From positions 1-64,000 of the forward strand of contig NC_089178.1 in the NCBI RefSeq assembly GCF_947507565.1: 64,000 bases of DNA. Direction: 5' to 3'. The stretch's first letter is position 1. Each line of letters starts with the position of its first letter. Of this stretch, positions 48,501 through 62,618 are shown piece after piece. The notes below the pieces were generated by a model that saw nothing but the letters and a program-made list of their open reading frames with translations, had not been told where the DNA came from and ran no database searches. This stretch comes from Oscarella lobularis. Taxonomy: Eukaryota > Porifera > Homoscleromorpha > Homosclerophorida > Oscarellidae. A program made the translations under genes and the position numbers.

Positions 48501-50542
48501 TACAACTAATTTACCGAATATAACCCACCCTAATCATATCTACAAATTTCTGCAAAGAATAGCTTTTATGAAAAGAATCTGTCGCCAAAAAAAAAGACCA
48601 TGAATTCGCGCAACGTTGAGTCTTACGTACTTGTTAGAAAAAGAAGCATTTGCTCGCATTGATCGATGACAAGCAAATAGTTGCTCTCATTTAATTGGCA
48701 TTGTTTTAAGAGCTCAGCCATAAAACTGCACACAAATCGTCACACACACACACACACAAAAGAATTGCTAAGTGTACCTTCCTGGCCGAGTAAGACCGTC
48801 CTCTCCGCGAGGAATGTCCAGGCCATCGATGGCCTTCTCCAAATTAACCATTATGGCTACCATAAAGATATTTAATGATAAGAGTAGCCTATGACTCATA
48901 AATAAAAATGAAAACATGGGTATAGGGAGTAGCCTATGACTCGAGTATAAATAATACTGAAACATGGGTAAAGGAATGAGGAGAAGCCTATGACTCATAA
49001 ATAATACTGAAAACATGGGTATAGGGCCTAAGGGGTGAGGAGTAGCCTATGACTCATAAATAATACTGAAATTGAGTTTTGCGCCGACTGACCTTTGACA
49101 CAGTACATGCTCTCCATTTCCTCGTCAATCTTTTTCCCCTCGTCTCCATCAAACGTCGACACTGTGAAAAACAGCTCGTCTATACGATTTTCCTTTTGGG
49201 ATTATTCACTCTACATTGTCCACTTCCTCCAATCAGACTCTCCTTCTCCTTTTTCTTCGTATCGATGCATCGAATTATGTCTTCAAGACAGCAAGCAACA
49301 TCAAACGACGACAAGTCGAAAGACGAAGCGTCCTCGCACATTTTCTCCTGAAAGAATCATACAAAAAAAATGTCTAGCGTCATTCAAACGTTTCTCACAA
49401 TATTATGAGCCTCGTCGCAAATTACTATCGTGTTCCTCAAGTCAATGCCGTGAGCTTTTCTAGACTAAAGAAGTCTTGAGAGTTGGCAATCAAACGTCAG
49501 CTTACTTTGATATCTAGTATGTAGTTGTAGGGCATGAATATTAGCTCAGCACTAGCCTTGAGTTCGCGAGCCAAATAATAAGGACAAACCCTATGCATAG
49601 AATATCGTACTTTAGTCTAAACAAAAGCGATTTTTTGTGTGCTTTTATTATAATCTCGTGGATGGATACAATAATAAGTCTATAGCCACTGTACTTACGT
49701 CTGTCTGGCACCTTCCTGGACCAAATCTTCAATATCTGGCATGCGTTGAGACAGTAGAGACGCCATGTCAGAAGATTTCGCTGAGATATTCTATTCGCCC
49801 GTGGATATAAGGATAATCAATTGCACTATTTCACCTTCCAAATTGTTATAGAAGCGGCACGTGTGAGACTGAACTTTGGATCGGCACAAATGAACCTAAA
49901 ACGACAAATTAATCTGTTCTACTTCTTGTAAATTTCTTTTTGCGTCACCTTTTCCGTATTCGTGGTCGCCCTAGAAACTACAGGATTTAGACACAACTGA
50001 TCTCGAGATCCTAATATTGTCACAACAGGCCTAAAAGCTCATTGGCCTCCTTCGAAAAAGAAACTAAGTCTTTGATTCTACTTATATTGTGTATTCTTCA
50101 GTTCGTGAATGGCTTGAGTTAGTTGCGAATGCGTTCGAGACGAATAAATAATTTTAGGAACAACCGGCCCTAGTTACATCAGTGTTTCAGACGCTCTCTA
50201 ATGTTGCGATGTTTTTACGAGAAACTGCTTCTGTTTCCCACGATTTTTCTTTTTTTGAATCATCCGGGAAAAACGACGGCGTTTTCTCCGATTTGAGGCT
50301 TTCTTGCCACGCGAGGGCAGCGCAGAGCAAACAAAGAGTCTTCCCTGTTCCTGTCGGACTCTCTAAAATGCCGTTTTTCCCCTGTGAAACGCGCTACATG
50401 TAAAAAGTCCGACAAGCCGCGCGCAGTGAGCATTTGGGACCTCTTGGAGACATTCTACGACCTTCTCCATGTAATCCCTTTGCGGAGGATACGGATCAAA
50501 TGGAAATTGAACATCGAGGCCGCGTATTTTGAGCGACGGCAT
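45539..50542 (-). CDS. RTEL1: Regulator of telomere elongation helicase 1
   Basis: Iron-sulfur XPD-family 5'-3' DNA helicase that dismantles D-loops and telomeric T-loops and restrains recombination in the nucleus. Start at 50542: [20 protein letters not shown], then the Walker [15 protein letters not shown] (about 50290-50345), DEAH motif [12 protein letters not shown] (about 49395-49440), helicase domain 2 with [30 protein letters not shown] and [16 protein letters not shown], and [16 protein letters not shown]. The C-terminal part keeps one harmonin-like domain ([19 protein letters not shown] up to the [14 protein letters not shown] segment) and a C-terminal C4C4-type RING ([28 protein letters not shown]) before TAG at 45541-45539. 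Human RTEL1 has two harmonin-like domains; I found one. An intron contains a minisatellite at 48884-49072. Many exon borders were inferred. Confidence 0.93.
48884..49072. repeat. Minisatellite in an RTEL1 intron, about four degenerate units
   Basis: Four units starting with GTAGCCTATGACTC (third: GAAGCCTATGACTC) at 48884, 48929, 48983 and 49042. Unit lengths are about 45, 54 and 59 bases, with a truncated last copy. Shared internal words are cataaataatactgaaa, acatgggtata and ggggtgagg. It lies in an intron-like, non-conserved part of RTEL1. Confidence 0.85.
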
Positions 50543-50659
50543 AGCGAAAAGCGCGTAGAAACTACAAAGAACCCGTACTGAGCTCCCGTACTTGCTAAAA
50601 CCTTTAAAATTTGCCACGAAAAGAGAAATCACGCAAACACATACTAAGAAAAAATTTTG

Positions 50660-54059
<3,400 letters not shown>

Positions 54060-54161
54060 GATGACGTGGTGATTGCGTCTTGCGTCATTGACCCCCCCGG
54101 ATGTGTTCGCTTCCAGTATAGCGCACGGCGGCTCTAAAGGCAACGTGTGCAAGTGCGAAGA
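54060..54161. promoter_or_regulatory. Likely bidirectional promoter, QARS1 / SLC35B4
   Basis: 102 bases between divergent start codons. GC-rich centre with a run of C (acccccccggatg, about 54090-54102). No TATA box is visible. Function is inferred from position. Confidence 0.5.
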
Positions 54162-55663
54162 ATGTTTACTACCCAAACGGCAATTTTGCTGGTCTTTCTA
54201 TCGTGCTGTCTCAATGTCGTCTTTCTTGAACTCTTGATCAAGTAATAGCGGAACCGTTGTGCGCTCGCTTCGTTCTTATTCCTCGCATAGGGAAGCCAAA
54301 GGATCAGGAACAATTATTACCTTTGCACAATTTCTATTTATAGCGTCGGAAGGTTTTATAGCTACGGCTAATTTTGGCCGAGAAAAGAGGATCATTCCTC
54401 TCAGGTACAGTGTAACAATTGATACGATTCCCAATATTATCCAACGTGTGCAATAGATCGTACGGTGTTCTTGTTCTCATATTCTTCACTGTGAGCGTTA
54501 TAAACAATTATGCGCTCAATTTCAGTATTCCAATGCCTCTACACATGGTTTTCAAATCGGTACGTAGAGCCATAATAATGGCTGTTGGTAGAAACAGCCC
54601 ATAATTATTGTATCTAGGGATCACTTGCCGCTAATATGATACTGGGCATCATACTGCTGAGAAGAAGGTTGCACTACCTAAACCCGCTCTATTCAAATGT
54701 CTAAGGAACGTTTTTAGATACACTTTATCAAAGTATCTATCGGTTGCCATAGTCTCCTTTGGTATTTTTCTATGTACCTACATGTCTGCTTTACAAATGG
54801 AAGTAATGAAAGAGACGTTTGGGATCTAATTGACTCTGAGTCTTTCTTTTAGAAAAACAGAGTTGAAACGGCTGGGAAAGGAGCAACGCTTTTAGAACTA
54901 TCCGTTGGAGTCACGCTATTGATTTTATCTCTGCTAATGTCTGCAGGCCTTGGCATATTTCAAGTAACAGATAGTAGGATTCGTGTTTATTAATTAATTA
55001 ATTACTAAACTAAGGAATCGTTGTATGCCAAATATGGAAAAGTATCTCGTGAAGTGATGTTCTATTCTGTAAGATGGGTGTTATTGGCGAGGATAAGTGT
55101 TCAGTTGTATTTTTAGCATGCTCTGTCACTTCCGGGATTTTTTCTTCTTTCCTCTGACATATTGCGTCATGCTGCAATATTTTCTGAATCGAGTCAGACT
55201 AACTAGCAAGTTTAATTTGGATAACGTTAATCGTTTTTCCTTTAGAGCCTATTGAACTGTTTCTCCTTCCAATATCAATTCCAAAGATGTGGTTACATCT
55301 TATAGGCAATCTATTTACTCAATATCCTCTTACTATCAAAATTAATTTATTCTAAATTCCTATTTCCTTAACAATTAATTTACGTACGTTTGCGTTCGTT
55401 CAGTGTTTTTCCTCACAAGCCAGTGTCAGTCTCTGACTGTAACACTCATTGTGACCCTCAGAAAATTTGTCAGTCTTGTCATCTCAATTCTGTACTTTCA
55501 AAACCCCTTTACAAGTTATCACTGGATTGGTGCTGTCATGGTTTTCTTCGGTACATTTCTGTTCTCTGACGTCATTGGAAAAGTCAAAGAGAGGTTTTCA
55601 GAATTGGGAAGGAAGAATGAAGGAGAACTTCAGAATGACAATGTTTCTAAGAAGGAGTTGTGA
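54162..55663 (+). CDS. SLC35B4: UDP-xylose / UDP-N-acetylglucosamine transporter
   Basis: Golgi/ER nucleotide-sugar transporter with ten predicted membrane segments that imports UDP-xylose and UDP-GlcNAc for glycan synthesis. Start MFTTQTAILLVFLSCCLNVV at 54162. Blocks matching human SLC35B4 in order: FLELLIK, IITFAQFLFIASEGFIATA, FTVSVINNYALNFSIPMPLH, GSLAANMILGIILLRRRYTL, KYLSVAIVSFGIFLCTYMSA, LLMSAGLGIFQESLYAKYGK, FYSHALSLPGFFLLSSDI, QYVCVRSVFFLTSQCQSLTV, and ILYFQNPFTSYHWIGAVMVF. The C-terminus ends NVSKKEL with TGA 55661-55663; the Lys-rich tail resembles ER/Golgi retrieval signals. About nine short introns are present. Confidence 0.95.
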
Positions 55664-55906
55664 CACGTGACGTCTTGTTTTCGTTCAGTGCTAATCTATT
55701 TTTTCGGGTTCTTAAAATTTCATGGTGGGGGAAAGGGGGTGACATTATTATTTCCTAATTATAATTATCAGAACCTGAAGTCTGACGCGAGAAAAGAGTG
55801 TCGGTTGTAAGGTATATGGCTGCAGATAGGAACACTGCATGATTTTATGCAAAGCGATCGTCTTATCTAACGCACGTTCTATCTATTCGCTCTTCCTCTA
55901 TCCGTG

Positions 55907-57244
55907 ATGCCTGCGACTTCGTCTTTTCTACTCTGCCTCCTCTTCTTGTTTGTTCTATTCGTCTTTAGTGCGGCTCACTCGGTACATTCATCGCTTACAC
56001 TATAGATCTATCTAGTGCTAAGAACGCATCTTGCCTCTGTTCTACAGCGCTGGACGTGTCCCGTGCCAAGATCAAGTGGAACAGGATTGAAAAAGGCAAC
56101 GTTTTTGTCCTTTTCAACCGTGTACCTCTTGATCGATTGTGAGTAGGATCCGTGCGGGGGCGTGGGTGACTTTACCACCAACGGACAATTGACCCTTTCC
56201 CCGGGGCCAAACACTCTCGAATTCGAAGAGAGCATCAGCCACAAAGGCAGGAATCCTAATCTACGCTCAAGAAAAGATAACCTCATTGTCTAATCGCCTA
56301 TACAGGAGCTCCGTTTCGCATCGCTCTGTCTCAGGATGGCAAAGACGTCTACGATTGCATTCTTCTAAATCACATTCCCCACAACGATGCGGGAAGACCG
56401 ACCTATCTGAACGAGCAAACGTACGTTCAGTATCGAATCACCGTCGACATTCCCGATGTGAAATGTGACAATTGCGCTCTCCAATTGATCAATCCCATGA
56501 CTGACAAAATAGGTTCGAGTCATATATCTACACTATGTGCACGTAGCTTTCATTTGGGGAACTAGGAAAGGGAAATTCGTGCGTTCTGGGACAGTCTTCG
56601 AGTCCCAACTATTGCTTTAGCGTCTACCATTCATGTGCCAACGTCAAAATTACGTAAAAGCGCCCGACGGTTTTTTGGAGTCATTCTACATTGTTTACTT
56701 TTAGAGGAAAAATTCCGCGCGACAATTTGAACTGCACCCAGCCGGCTGACTGGCCCTACAGCGTAAGAAAATGTTTGCCTTAGCTACGTGCAATTCATAA
56801 GAAGTCTCGTTTTTAGAATAAGCAAGCTGATATGTACACCCAAGAATCGCATCCGTGGCAAAACGGAACACTCACAGGACTACCTAGTCAATACTCTAAC
56901 AAAATCGGAGCATGTTATCCGGGAGCGACGGTCCCGGCTCCAACTAAAGGTCAGTTCGCTGTAGTGAGAATACCTAATGCAAACGCTACGGTCATAGTAA
57001 CAAGCAAGGCACCTACCCTCTTCAAAGTTTTAGCTACTCTGAAATTGCATGCTAAGACTACTGTTGCTTCAGTTTCTGATGATGTCACGGCAACGAGCGA
57101 TAGAAATGGAGATGTTGTGCAAGAACCCATTGCCAAAAGTAAGAAGGTAAAGGGTGTCTTTAAACAAATGATAGCTGGAGCTCTGTTTCTCTTGCAGCAC
57201 TGTTAGCGCTTTCAACTCTTATAACGTATCTTATTTTGACGTAA
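55907..57244 (+). CDS. Secreted, probably GPI-anchored LPMO-like copper-protein candidate
   Basis: Start at 55907: a strong signal peptide (leucine-rich core, ending FSAA) which, if cut after Ala-Ala, exposes an N-terminal His: HSRWTCPVPRSSGTGLK. A second His follows in LEFEESISHKGAPFRIALS. An exposed His1 plus a second His in a beta-strand is the histidine-brace pattern of lytic polysaccharide monooxygenases and related copper proteins (AA10/AA15-type, X325 family). Further text includes PCGGVGDF, ILLNHIPHNDAGRPTY, VKCDNCALQLINPMTDK and FSVYHSCANVKI, with many Cys likely in disulfides. The C-terminus TLLALSTLITYLILT (TAA 57242-57244) fits a GPI-anchor signal. Two introns appear to use GC donors (about 56096 and in the AAAG/GCAGG junction near 56270). 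Exon structure is partly inferred, and copper binding is not shown. Confidence 0.65.
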
Positions 57245-57508
57245 TCGTTTTCTATTTTTGTATGTATATTGTATGCGTGTGTATGTATGTATGTAGTCTA
57301 CTGTACATGTATGCTGACCTTTTACGTCATCTGACTCTGCTCTAGAAATCAAAGCGTCCCTGACCCTCTTGACGCAATGTAGCAATCAAAATTTCACAAT
57401 CGTACAGAGGTAGCAACTTCACTGAAAGATCAATTAATCAAATTTGACACTGATGATATAATGTCTTACTTTTCCCTAGACGCAGTCACTAACGTAAAAT
57501 TAATTAAA

Positions 57509-58605
57509 CTATGAAACAATCGTTTCCGGATTCTCCTTTTCCTGCGAAACCCACATGTACATAATCACTCCAAATAGAATCAGAAAGGCTCCTTTCAACG
57601 AGGCGAGCATAATGTCAAGCTCAAACATAAATCCAGCAATCACAGTAGACGGTATCCAAGCAAACGCAGCGGTGACCAAGTACGTCTCCGGCGTTCCATA
57701 AAACAACAGCAAGAGCACAACAGCCTCAAGGCCAACTTGAAGAGGAAGCTAGAAACGTAGATAAAAAATAGGAGTCCCATGTTGACTATTTTTTTTTTCT
57801 GTACCATTACGCCAAATTTAGCCCAAGGTGCAAACATTCTCTTGCTGAGTTTGAACCATTCCGCGGGACGTGCGTAGAACAACGAGATTCCCAGCATGCC
57901 AAACGAAGTGGCAGAAAAGAAAGCAATCATAAAATCGAGCATAGCAAACTAGACACCCACTCTCCCCATTAGAAACTAAAGAAATAAGTTTGCGTGACTT
58001 ACACTGTCCAGTCGATTTTTAATGGAAATTAGTAGCACTCCCGTCGACACGCCGTTGACTATCGATATGATAGTACCCACCAGAGGAAAAAAGGCCTCCG
58101 AATCTCCAACGATAGCCCACAAAAAACCAGCAATAATGATTCCCAGGCTAAGGAGTTTCTCTATCTTGTGTCGACAGCCATAGAATAAACTTCCGGCAAT
58201 GATGCACGCTCCCATGGATATGACGCGACTCGCCTGAATAAGAGGTGACTCGGCAGCGTTGTTATACGGAGCGTCGAGTATGTGAATTCCGGAGACAATG
58301 GAGATGAGTGACAAAACGACTGGCCAAATAACCGTCGAGAGCATTTCCCTAATAATTATTCAGGTTATTATGACGTCAGCGAGCGTTTGGACGCTATTTC
58401 ACCTGTAGTTCCCTCGTTTTCGTTGAAAGGCTTTTATTAGGAGAGAGGAGAGTGCGAGCACGACGTGACTGCCCCAGCGAAGGAGGAGCCCCTCTGGTGG
58501 CGGAATAAAGCGATAAGGCGCGAATTCGCGTATTCCGAGCGAATGCAAGAGGATGATAAGACCGACGCATAACGCCGAATAACGCAGAAGATGATTCGTC
58601 GACAT
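57509..58605 (-). CDS. Multi-pass membrane protein, drug/metabolite-transporter-like
   Basis: About 10 predicted membrane segments. Start at 58605: MSTNHLLRYSALCVGLIILL, then LSTVIWPVVLSLISIVSGI, a segment ISMGACIIAGSLFYGC, IIIAGFLWAIVGD, PLVGTIISIVNGVSTGVLLI, FAMLDFMIAFFSATSF, QVGLEAVVLLLLFYGTP, TYLVTAAFAWIPSTVIAGFM and a last segment AFLILFGVIMYMWV, ending in a hydrophilic tail EKENPETIVS. The paired-helix arrangement and length near 300 residues suggest the EamA/triose-phosphate-type transporter superfamily that includes nucleotide-sugar transporters, but I see no specific signature, so the substrate and family are uncertain. At least four exons. It is head to head with G3BP at 322 bases. 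Confidence 0.72.
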
Positions 58606-58926
58606 CCACTAGCTACTATATACGGGTTGTAAGAACTTTTTGTATGCGATTCCCGGATAACTTAATTCACGCAGTCGGTCTACGAGGAAAAAGGAAAGCG
58701 TGTACAAACGCCAGCTAGCCGCCAGCTATTGACCTATAGTGAACATAGTGAACGAAGCCCTGTACGAGAGGATAGGATTGACTTTGACCGGGAGCTTTGT
58801 CATACCCCGGAGAGATGACGAAAGACTTACGATCTCCCGGATACCTACACCACATGGCATCCATGATCGTTCGGTGAACCCGTCTCTCTTCGCTTCACTC
58901 GTCGCCTTTCGACTCCTATCGTTGCG
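58606..58926. promoter_or_regulatory. Intergenic 321 bases between DMT-like gene and G3BP
   Basis: Contains a TATATA-like motif (ctatatacggg, about 58615) near the minus-strand start and otherwise unremarkable sequence. It likely holds the 5' untranslated regions and promoters of both divergent genes. I see no protein coding sequence in it. Confidence 0.45.
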
Positions 58927-59628
58927 ATGGATCACTCGCGCGCACAGCGCGTAGGAACCGAATTCGTGCGTCAGTACTACACGCTCCTCCACGAGGATCC
59001 GCTCCAGCTCCATCGTTTCTACCTCGACCAGTCGTCGTTCGTGCACGCCAGCGGCCAATCGAACGACGAACCGGTCGTCGGGCAGAAGCAGATTTACGCA
59101 AAGATGCGCGCGCTCAGTTTCGTCGACTGTCGCACGACGATTCGACAAACGGATAGTCAACCGACGATCGACAAAGCAATCGTCGTTCAAGTCTGCGGCG
59201 AGATATCGAACAACGGAGCGCCGATGCGTCCGTTCGTTCAAACGTTCGTTCTCTCGCCCGAATCGGCGAAAAAGTACTACGTGCGCAACGACATCTTTCG
59301 CTATCAAGACGAAATATGGGAGACGTCCGCGACGACGAGTGCGCCTGCGCAGACTGCCGATCCCATTTCGCTCGACGTTTCGGCCGCCGATTCGACGCCC
59401 TACGGCGCCGCGCAGGTTATAAACGGCAGCGCCGGCGCCAACGATCCTCCTCCGGAACGCACCGAAGGCGAAGGTGCCGAAACGAACGCGAGAGCGCCCG
59501 CCGACGAAGAAGAGAACGCCGAAGACCAGGGGGAACCGCCATTGCAAGGAAAAGAAGAAGAGGAAGAACCACCCACTAAATCTTCATGGGCCAACGTTGC
59601 CGCCTCATCAAAAGTCAGTCAAAAGCGC

Positions 59629-59669
<41 letters not shown>

Positions 59670-60237
59670 TGTCACTTCATCGGTCAATCCTCCTCCTCCT
59701 CCTCCTCCGGGGATTACCGCTCTGCCGCAACGGGAACGCCCACCCACCCGTCGTCAGCCAAATCCTCAGGGAGGAGGAATCGTCGAATCGCCAAAAGTAG
59801 TCAATCAGCAACTGCCTGCTCCTACTCCAATTTCCTCTTCTCAGACAGCGCCTCCCATGCGTCAGTCACGTCACCCCGACACTCATCAAATTTTCATTGG
59901 AAATTTGCCCAATACGGTGACGGAGCAGCAAGTGCGCGAGACCTTTTCTGACTGGGGAAACGTGATTGAAATTCGGCTGAATCCCAAGCATTTTGGTTTT
60001 GTCATCTTCGACGGTCCAACGCCCGTGCAGAATCTTTTGAAGCACGTCGAATCCGGAAAGAATCAGATCCTGGTCAACAAGTCGCGAGTCAATCTGGAGG
60101 AGAAGAAATCTCTACCCAAACTGGGGGGCGGCGGTCGAAAAGACGGAGGAATGCCATACCAGAATCGTTCCGGAGGAGGCGAAAGGGGCAGCAGTCGTTT
60201 CGGCGCGAAAATGAGCAGCGAAGGGTCACGTCGTTAG
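58927..60237 (+). CDS. G3BP: G3BP/Rasputin: NTF2-like plus RRM stress-granule protein
   Basis: RNA-binding protein that nucleates stress granules. A single uninterrupted reading frame of 436 residues with no intron, unlike almost all other genes here. Residues 1-135: NTF2-like domain (VGTEFVRQYYTLLHEDPLQL, HRFYLDQSSFVHASG, FVQTFVLSPESAKKYYV, NDIFRYQDEIWE). The middle is acidic and Pro/Glu-rich, with KSSWANVAASSKVS followed by a poly-Gly tract from a GGC run (59632-59668) and poly-Pro. Residues about 315-395: RRM with RNP2 IFIGNLPNTV and RNP1-like KHFGFVIFD. The C-terminus is Gly/Arg-rich (GGGGRKDGG, GGGERGSSRFGAK). Domain order is the same as human G3BP1/2 and fly Rasputin. A 273-codon open frame on the opposite strand is an artefact. 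Confidence 0.95.
59632..59668 (+). repeat. (GGC)n triplet tract, poly-Gly in G3BP
   Basis: About 12 GGC triplets in frame in G3BP between the acidic segment and the poly-Pro segment. Confidence 0.85.
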
Positions 60238-60464
60238 GGAACCTATATATTGCTGCACTAACCTGAATGGAGGGCCTTTTATAAATTACATAGAGGAGGG
60301 GTTCCTCGTTTGTCGCGTTGTGACATTTTTGTCTGTGTGTTCGGTGGTCAGTGCGTGCATGTTTAGCCGTCGTGTGTATGTGTGTGCCTGTGCGTCCCTC
60401 TCTGCAAGAAAATGCATTGATTTTAACTGTAGTATGTGTCCCTGCGCGCGTATACAGATACTAT

Positions 60465-61890
60465 TTACTTTACGTGCACGTGATGATACGGTTTTTGATG
60501 GGGGCGCTTGGAGTGGAAGAAGGGTAGAGGTAATAGCCAGCGCCACCAATACCGCTTGGGTCCCAGTGTCGATTCCAAATTTTGGAGCCAGCCTGTTGGA
60601 AAGTCGCGTTGTTGAGAGTCTTCTGTTGTCGAGTCAATTGTAAGATGAGTGGCGTGATTTGAATGGCTGCTGTCCGCGTTGGCTTTTTGTTTTTGGTTTC
60701 TCTTCCAGACGCGATGCTTGAGAAATTCGTGGAGGGTTTGACCGGCACAGGATACGTGAAAAATCAGGCCAAAAAATGTACACAGAACAGCGGCGGAGAA
60801 AGTAGAAAGCCAAAAGAGAGGACCGCCGCCGCCGTAATCCTGACACAAATCATCTAGTGAGCCGGGAACAGGAGTCACATCTAAAAAGAAGTGTCACTAT
60901 CGTTGCACGAGGAGAAGTCTCGCAATGAGAACCGTTGTTTTGTGAAGAAATGCTTTTGCAGTATTTGTAGGGTTCTTTTGATACGTAGACAGCATAGAGA
61001 CAGCTGAGAAAAAACAGCACCTTTGCTCAGCAGAATGTATAGATCATATACTATACCTCATTGCGCAGTAGAAAACGAAGAGAAAGAAGTTGTGAGCGTT
61101 GTTTAGGCCAATACAGTTGGCAGCAAAAATGCAATGGTGATCATGCTTTAATACACATCCATCGCATGTGAAGCAGTGGTGGGCTCTAGGCGGCTTAGCT
61201 CTCTTACACTCAGCGCACCAACGGGAACTAGAAACAACAGGACACGTCAAATTGCTATTACTAAAAAGAACAAACTAAGGACCTTGGTTCATCACTGCCT
61301 TGCGTTTGCTGATCTTTTGTGAAGCCAGGCGAAACAATGATTATTTTGATGAAATGATAGAACATGTTACTGGGTGCATAAAAGACAATAATAAGATGAC
61401 TGAAAGACCTCTTCTTCAGTTATCTGTCCTACCTATTGAGGTAAATAGACGGAACGTAATGTATAATGGCTAGATGAAGAGAAAGAGGAAGCCAACTGGT
61501 TTCAGGATAATCATTCTAAAATAGAATAGACGTGTTGAAAGTTTTCAATGTATTGAGATTAAACGACTTACAGTAAAAAAAGGTACGACGTGAGAGAAGT
61601 GAAAATATATGGGAAGAGATATCAAACCGAATACCGACACCATAACGAGGTACTCCGCTTTATCGCTGACTTTCATTGCGGACGTCATCATGCGAGTAAT
61701 ATGGAGCGATCTCCTGTAGAGAGAGTAACGGTTTTCAAGAAGGAATATCTCGCGGATCTTGTGACCATGGTCTGAAGCCTAGCGCTTGAATGAGGTTCAG
61801 AAGTAGCTCCAAAATAAGCGGAAATGTCACCATCAGACATACGAAAACAATTGCTATCAGCAACGCTATGCTGAAAACTCCTAAAGCCAT
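60465..61890 (-). CDS. ZDHHC24-like protein S-acyltransferase
   Basis: Multi-pass Golgi/ER membrane enzyme that attaches palmitate to cysteines. Start at 61890: MALGVFSIALLIAIVFVCLM gives the first membrane helix, followed by FPLILELLLNLIQALGF. The cysteine-rich catalytic domain (61044-61250) reads WCAECKRAKPPRAHHC, CDGCVLKHDHHCIFAANCIG, LNNAHNFFLFVFYC. The DHHC Cys is present, but the usual following Pro-Trp of DHHCPW is replaced by Ile-Phe, as in the ZDHHC24 type, where human has DHHCRLLGRCVG. The C-terminal part (MTPVPGSLDDLCQDY, CAGQTLHEFLKHRVW, LESTLGPKRYWWRWLLP) also fits ZDHHC24, whose C-terminus has NLQAALGPRW. Stop near 60465. Exons between the domains were only partly resolved. Confidence 0.85.
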
Positions 61891-61995
61891 TTTTCGTGCA
61901 GAAAACCTCGTGCGCTACAACTGGGTCTGGCAATCCCGGATTACCAAGCTTGCGTTGCTAAGACAAACGAAAGTCTTGTTCGTGGAGCCGAAAGA
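61891..61995. promoter_or_regulatory. Likely bidirectional promoter, ZDHHC24-like / Piercer gene
   Basis: 105 bases separate the divergent start codons. It includes gttgctaagacaac (61954-61967), close to the X-box consensus (GTTGCC nn nGGCAAC-type) bound by RFX factors that drive ciliary genes. That would suit the Piercer gene, but the match is partial and this is an inference. Confidence 0.45.
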
Positions 61996-62618
61996 ATGTC
62001 TGACACGGCTTTGAAGGCTGGAGAAAAGACGTCCGACTACTACAGGACGCATAACCTTCCTGAACGCTTCAATCAACCCGGTAAGAACGCCTTTTTCCGC
62101 GGCTTTCGCAACGACCGACCGTTTTCTGTCATTCTCTGGTCTGATCGTCCTTTCGTGTGCTTCATCCAGTTGCAAAAAATATTGGTAATCCAGTTTTCAC
62201 GTTTGAAGGGACGATCGCCACGGAAAACAGCCGCGAAGGTCGAATAGGGGGCCGTCGTTTTTTTATTTGCCGCCGCAAATTAATTAATTAAAATAAACCT
62301 CTAATTAAAGATTGTTTTCGTGGCTACGGCTCAAAAAATGAACACCCTATGTATCGGACGGCAACGTCGTCATACGGGTGAGTCCAAATCCAATAAATCA
62401 AAGTACAGTACACGCTATTTATAGTTTTATAGGAGTCATGCTCCGAACGTTCACACGGTGCCGACCAGCTTTCACGGAAGGTCTCAGAAATTTTCAGAAG
62501 TCAGTTCCTAAAAATGGCGCATTATATTAATTAATGACACTATCCTTAGCACCTTGGCAAATCTGGGATGTATAGAAATCACTCTCTAAATACTTCCTCA
62601 GACAAGAGTAAAGTGTAG
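61996..62618 (+). CDS. PIERCE1: Piercer of microtubule wall protein (PIERCE1/2 family)
   Basis: Small microtubule-inner protein that lies inside the A-tubule wall of ciliary doublets and helps anchor outer dynein arm docking. Four exons splice in phase: MSDTALKAGEKTSDYYRTHN (start 61996) with LPERFNQP; then FRGYGSKNEHPMYRTATSSY; then GSHAPNVHTVPTSFHGRSQK; then a short end MYRNHSLNTSSDKSKV with TAG at 62616-62618. The human family has TSDYYRVSADLPGRFNNP, YRTSNQAYGSRAPTVHEMP and SNKF, in the same order. Length is near 100 residues. Whether it is the PIERCE1 or PIERCE2 orthologue is not settled; the symbol is given for the family. Confidence 0.87.

Noticed and set aside
58726-59547. 273-codon open frame on the minus strand opposite G3BP
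   Set aside because: Arg-rich mirror of the G3BP coding frame with no similarity; a codon-bias shadow.
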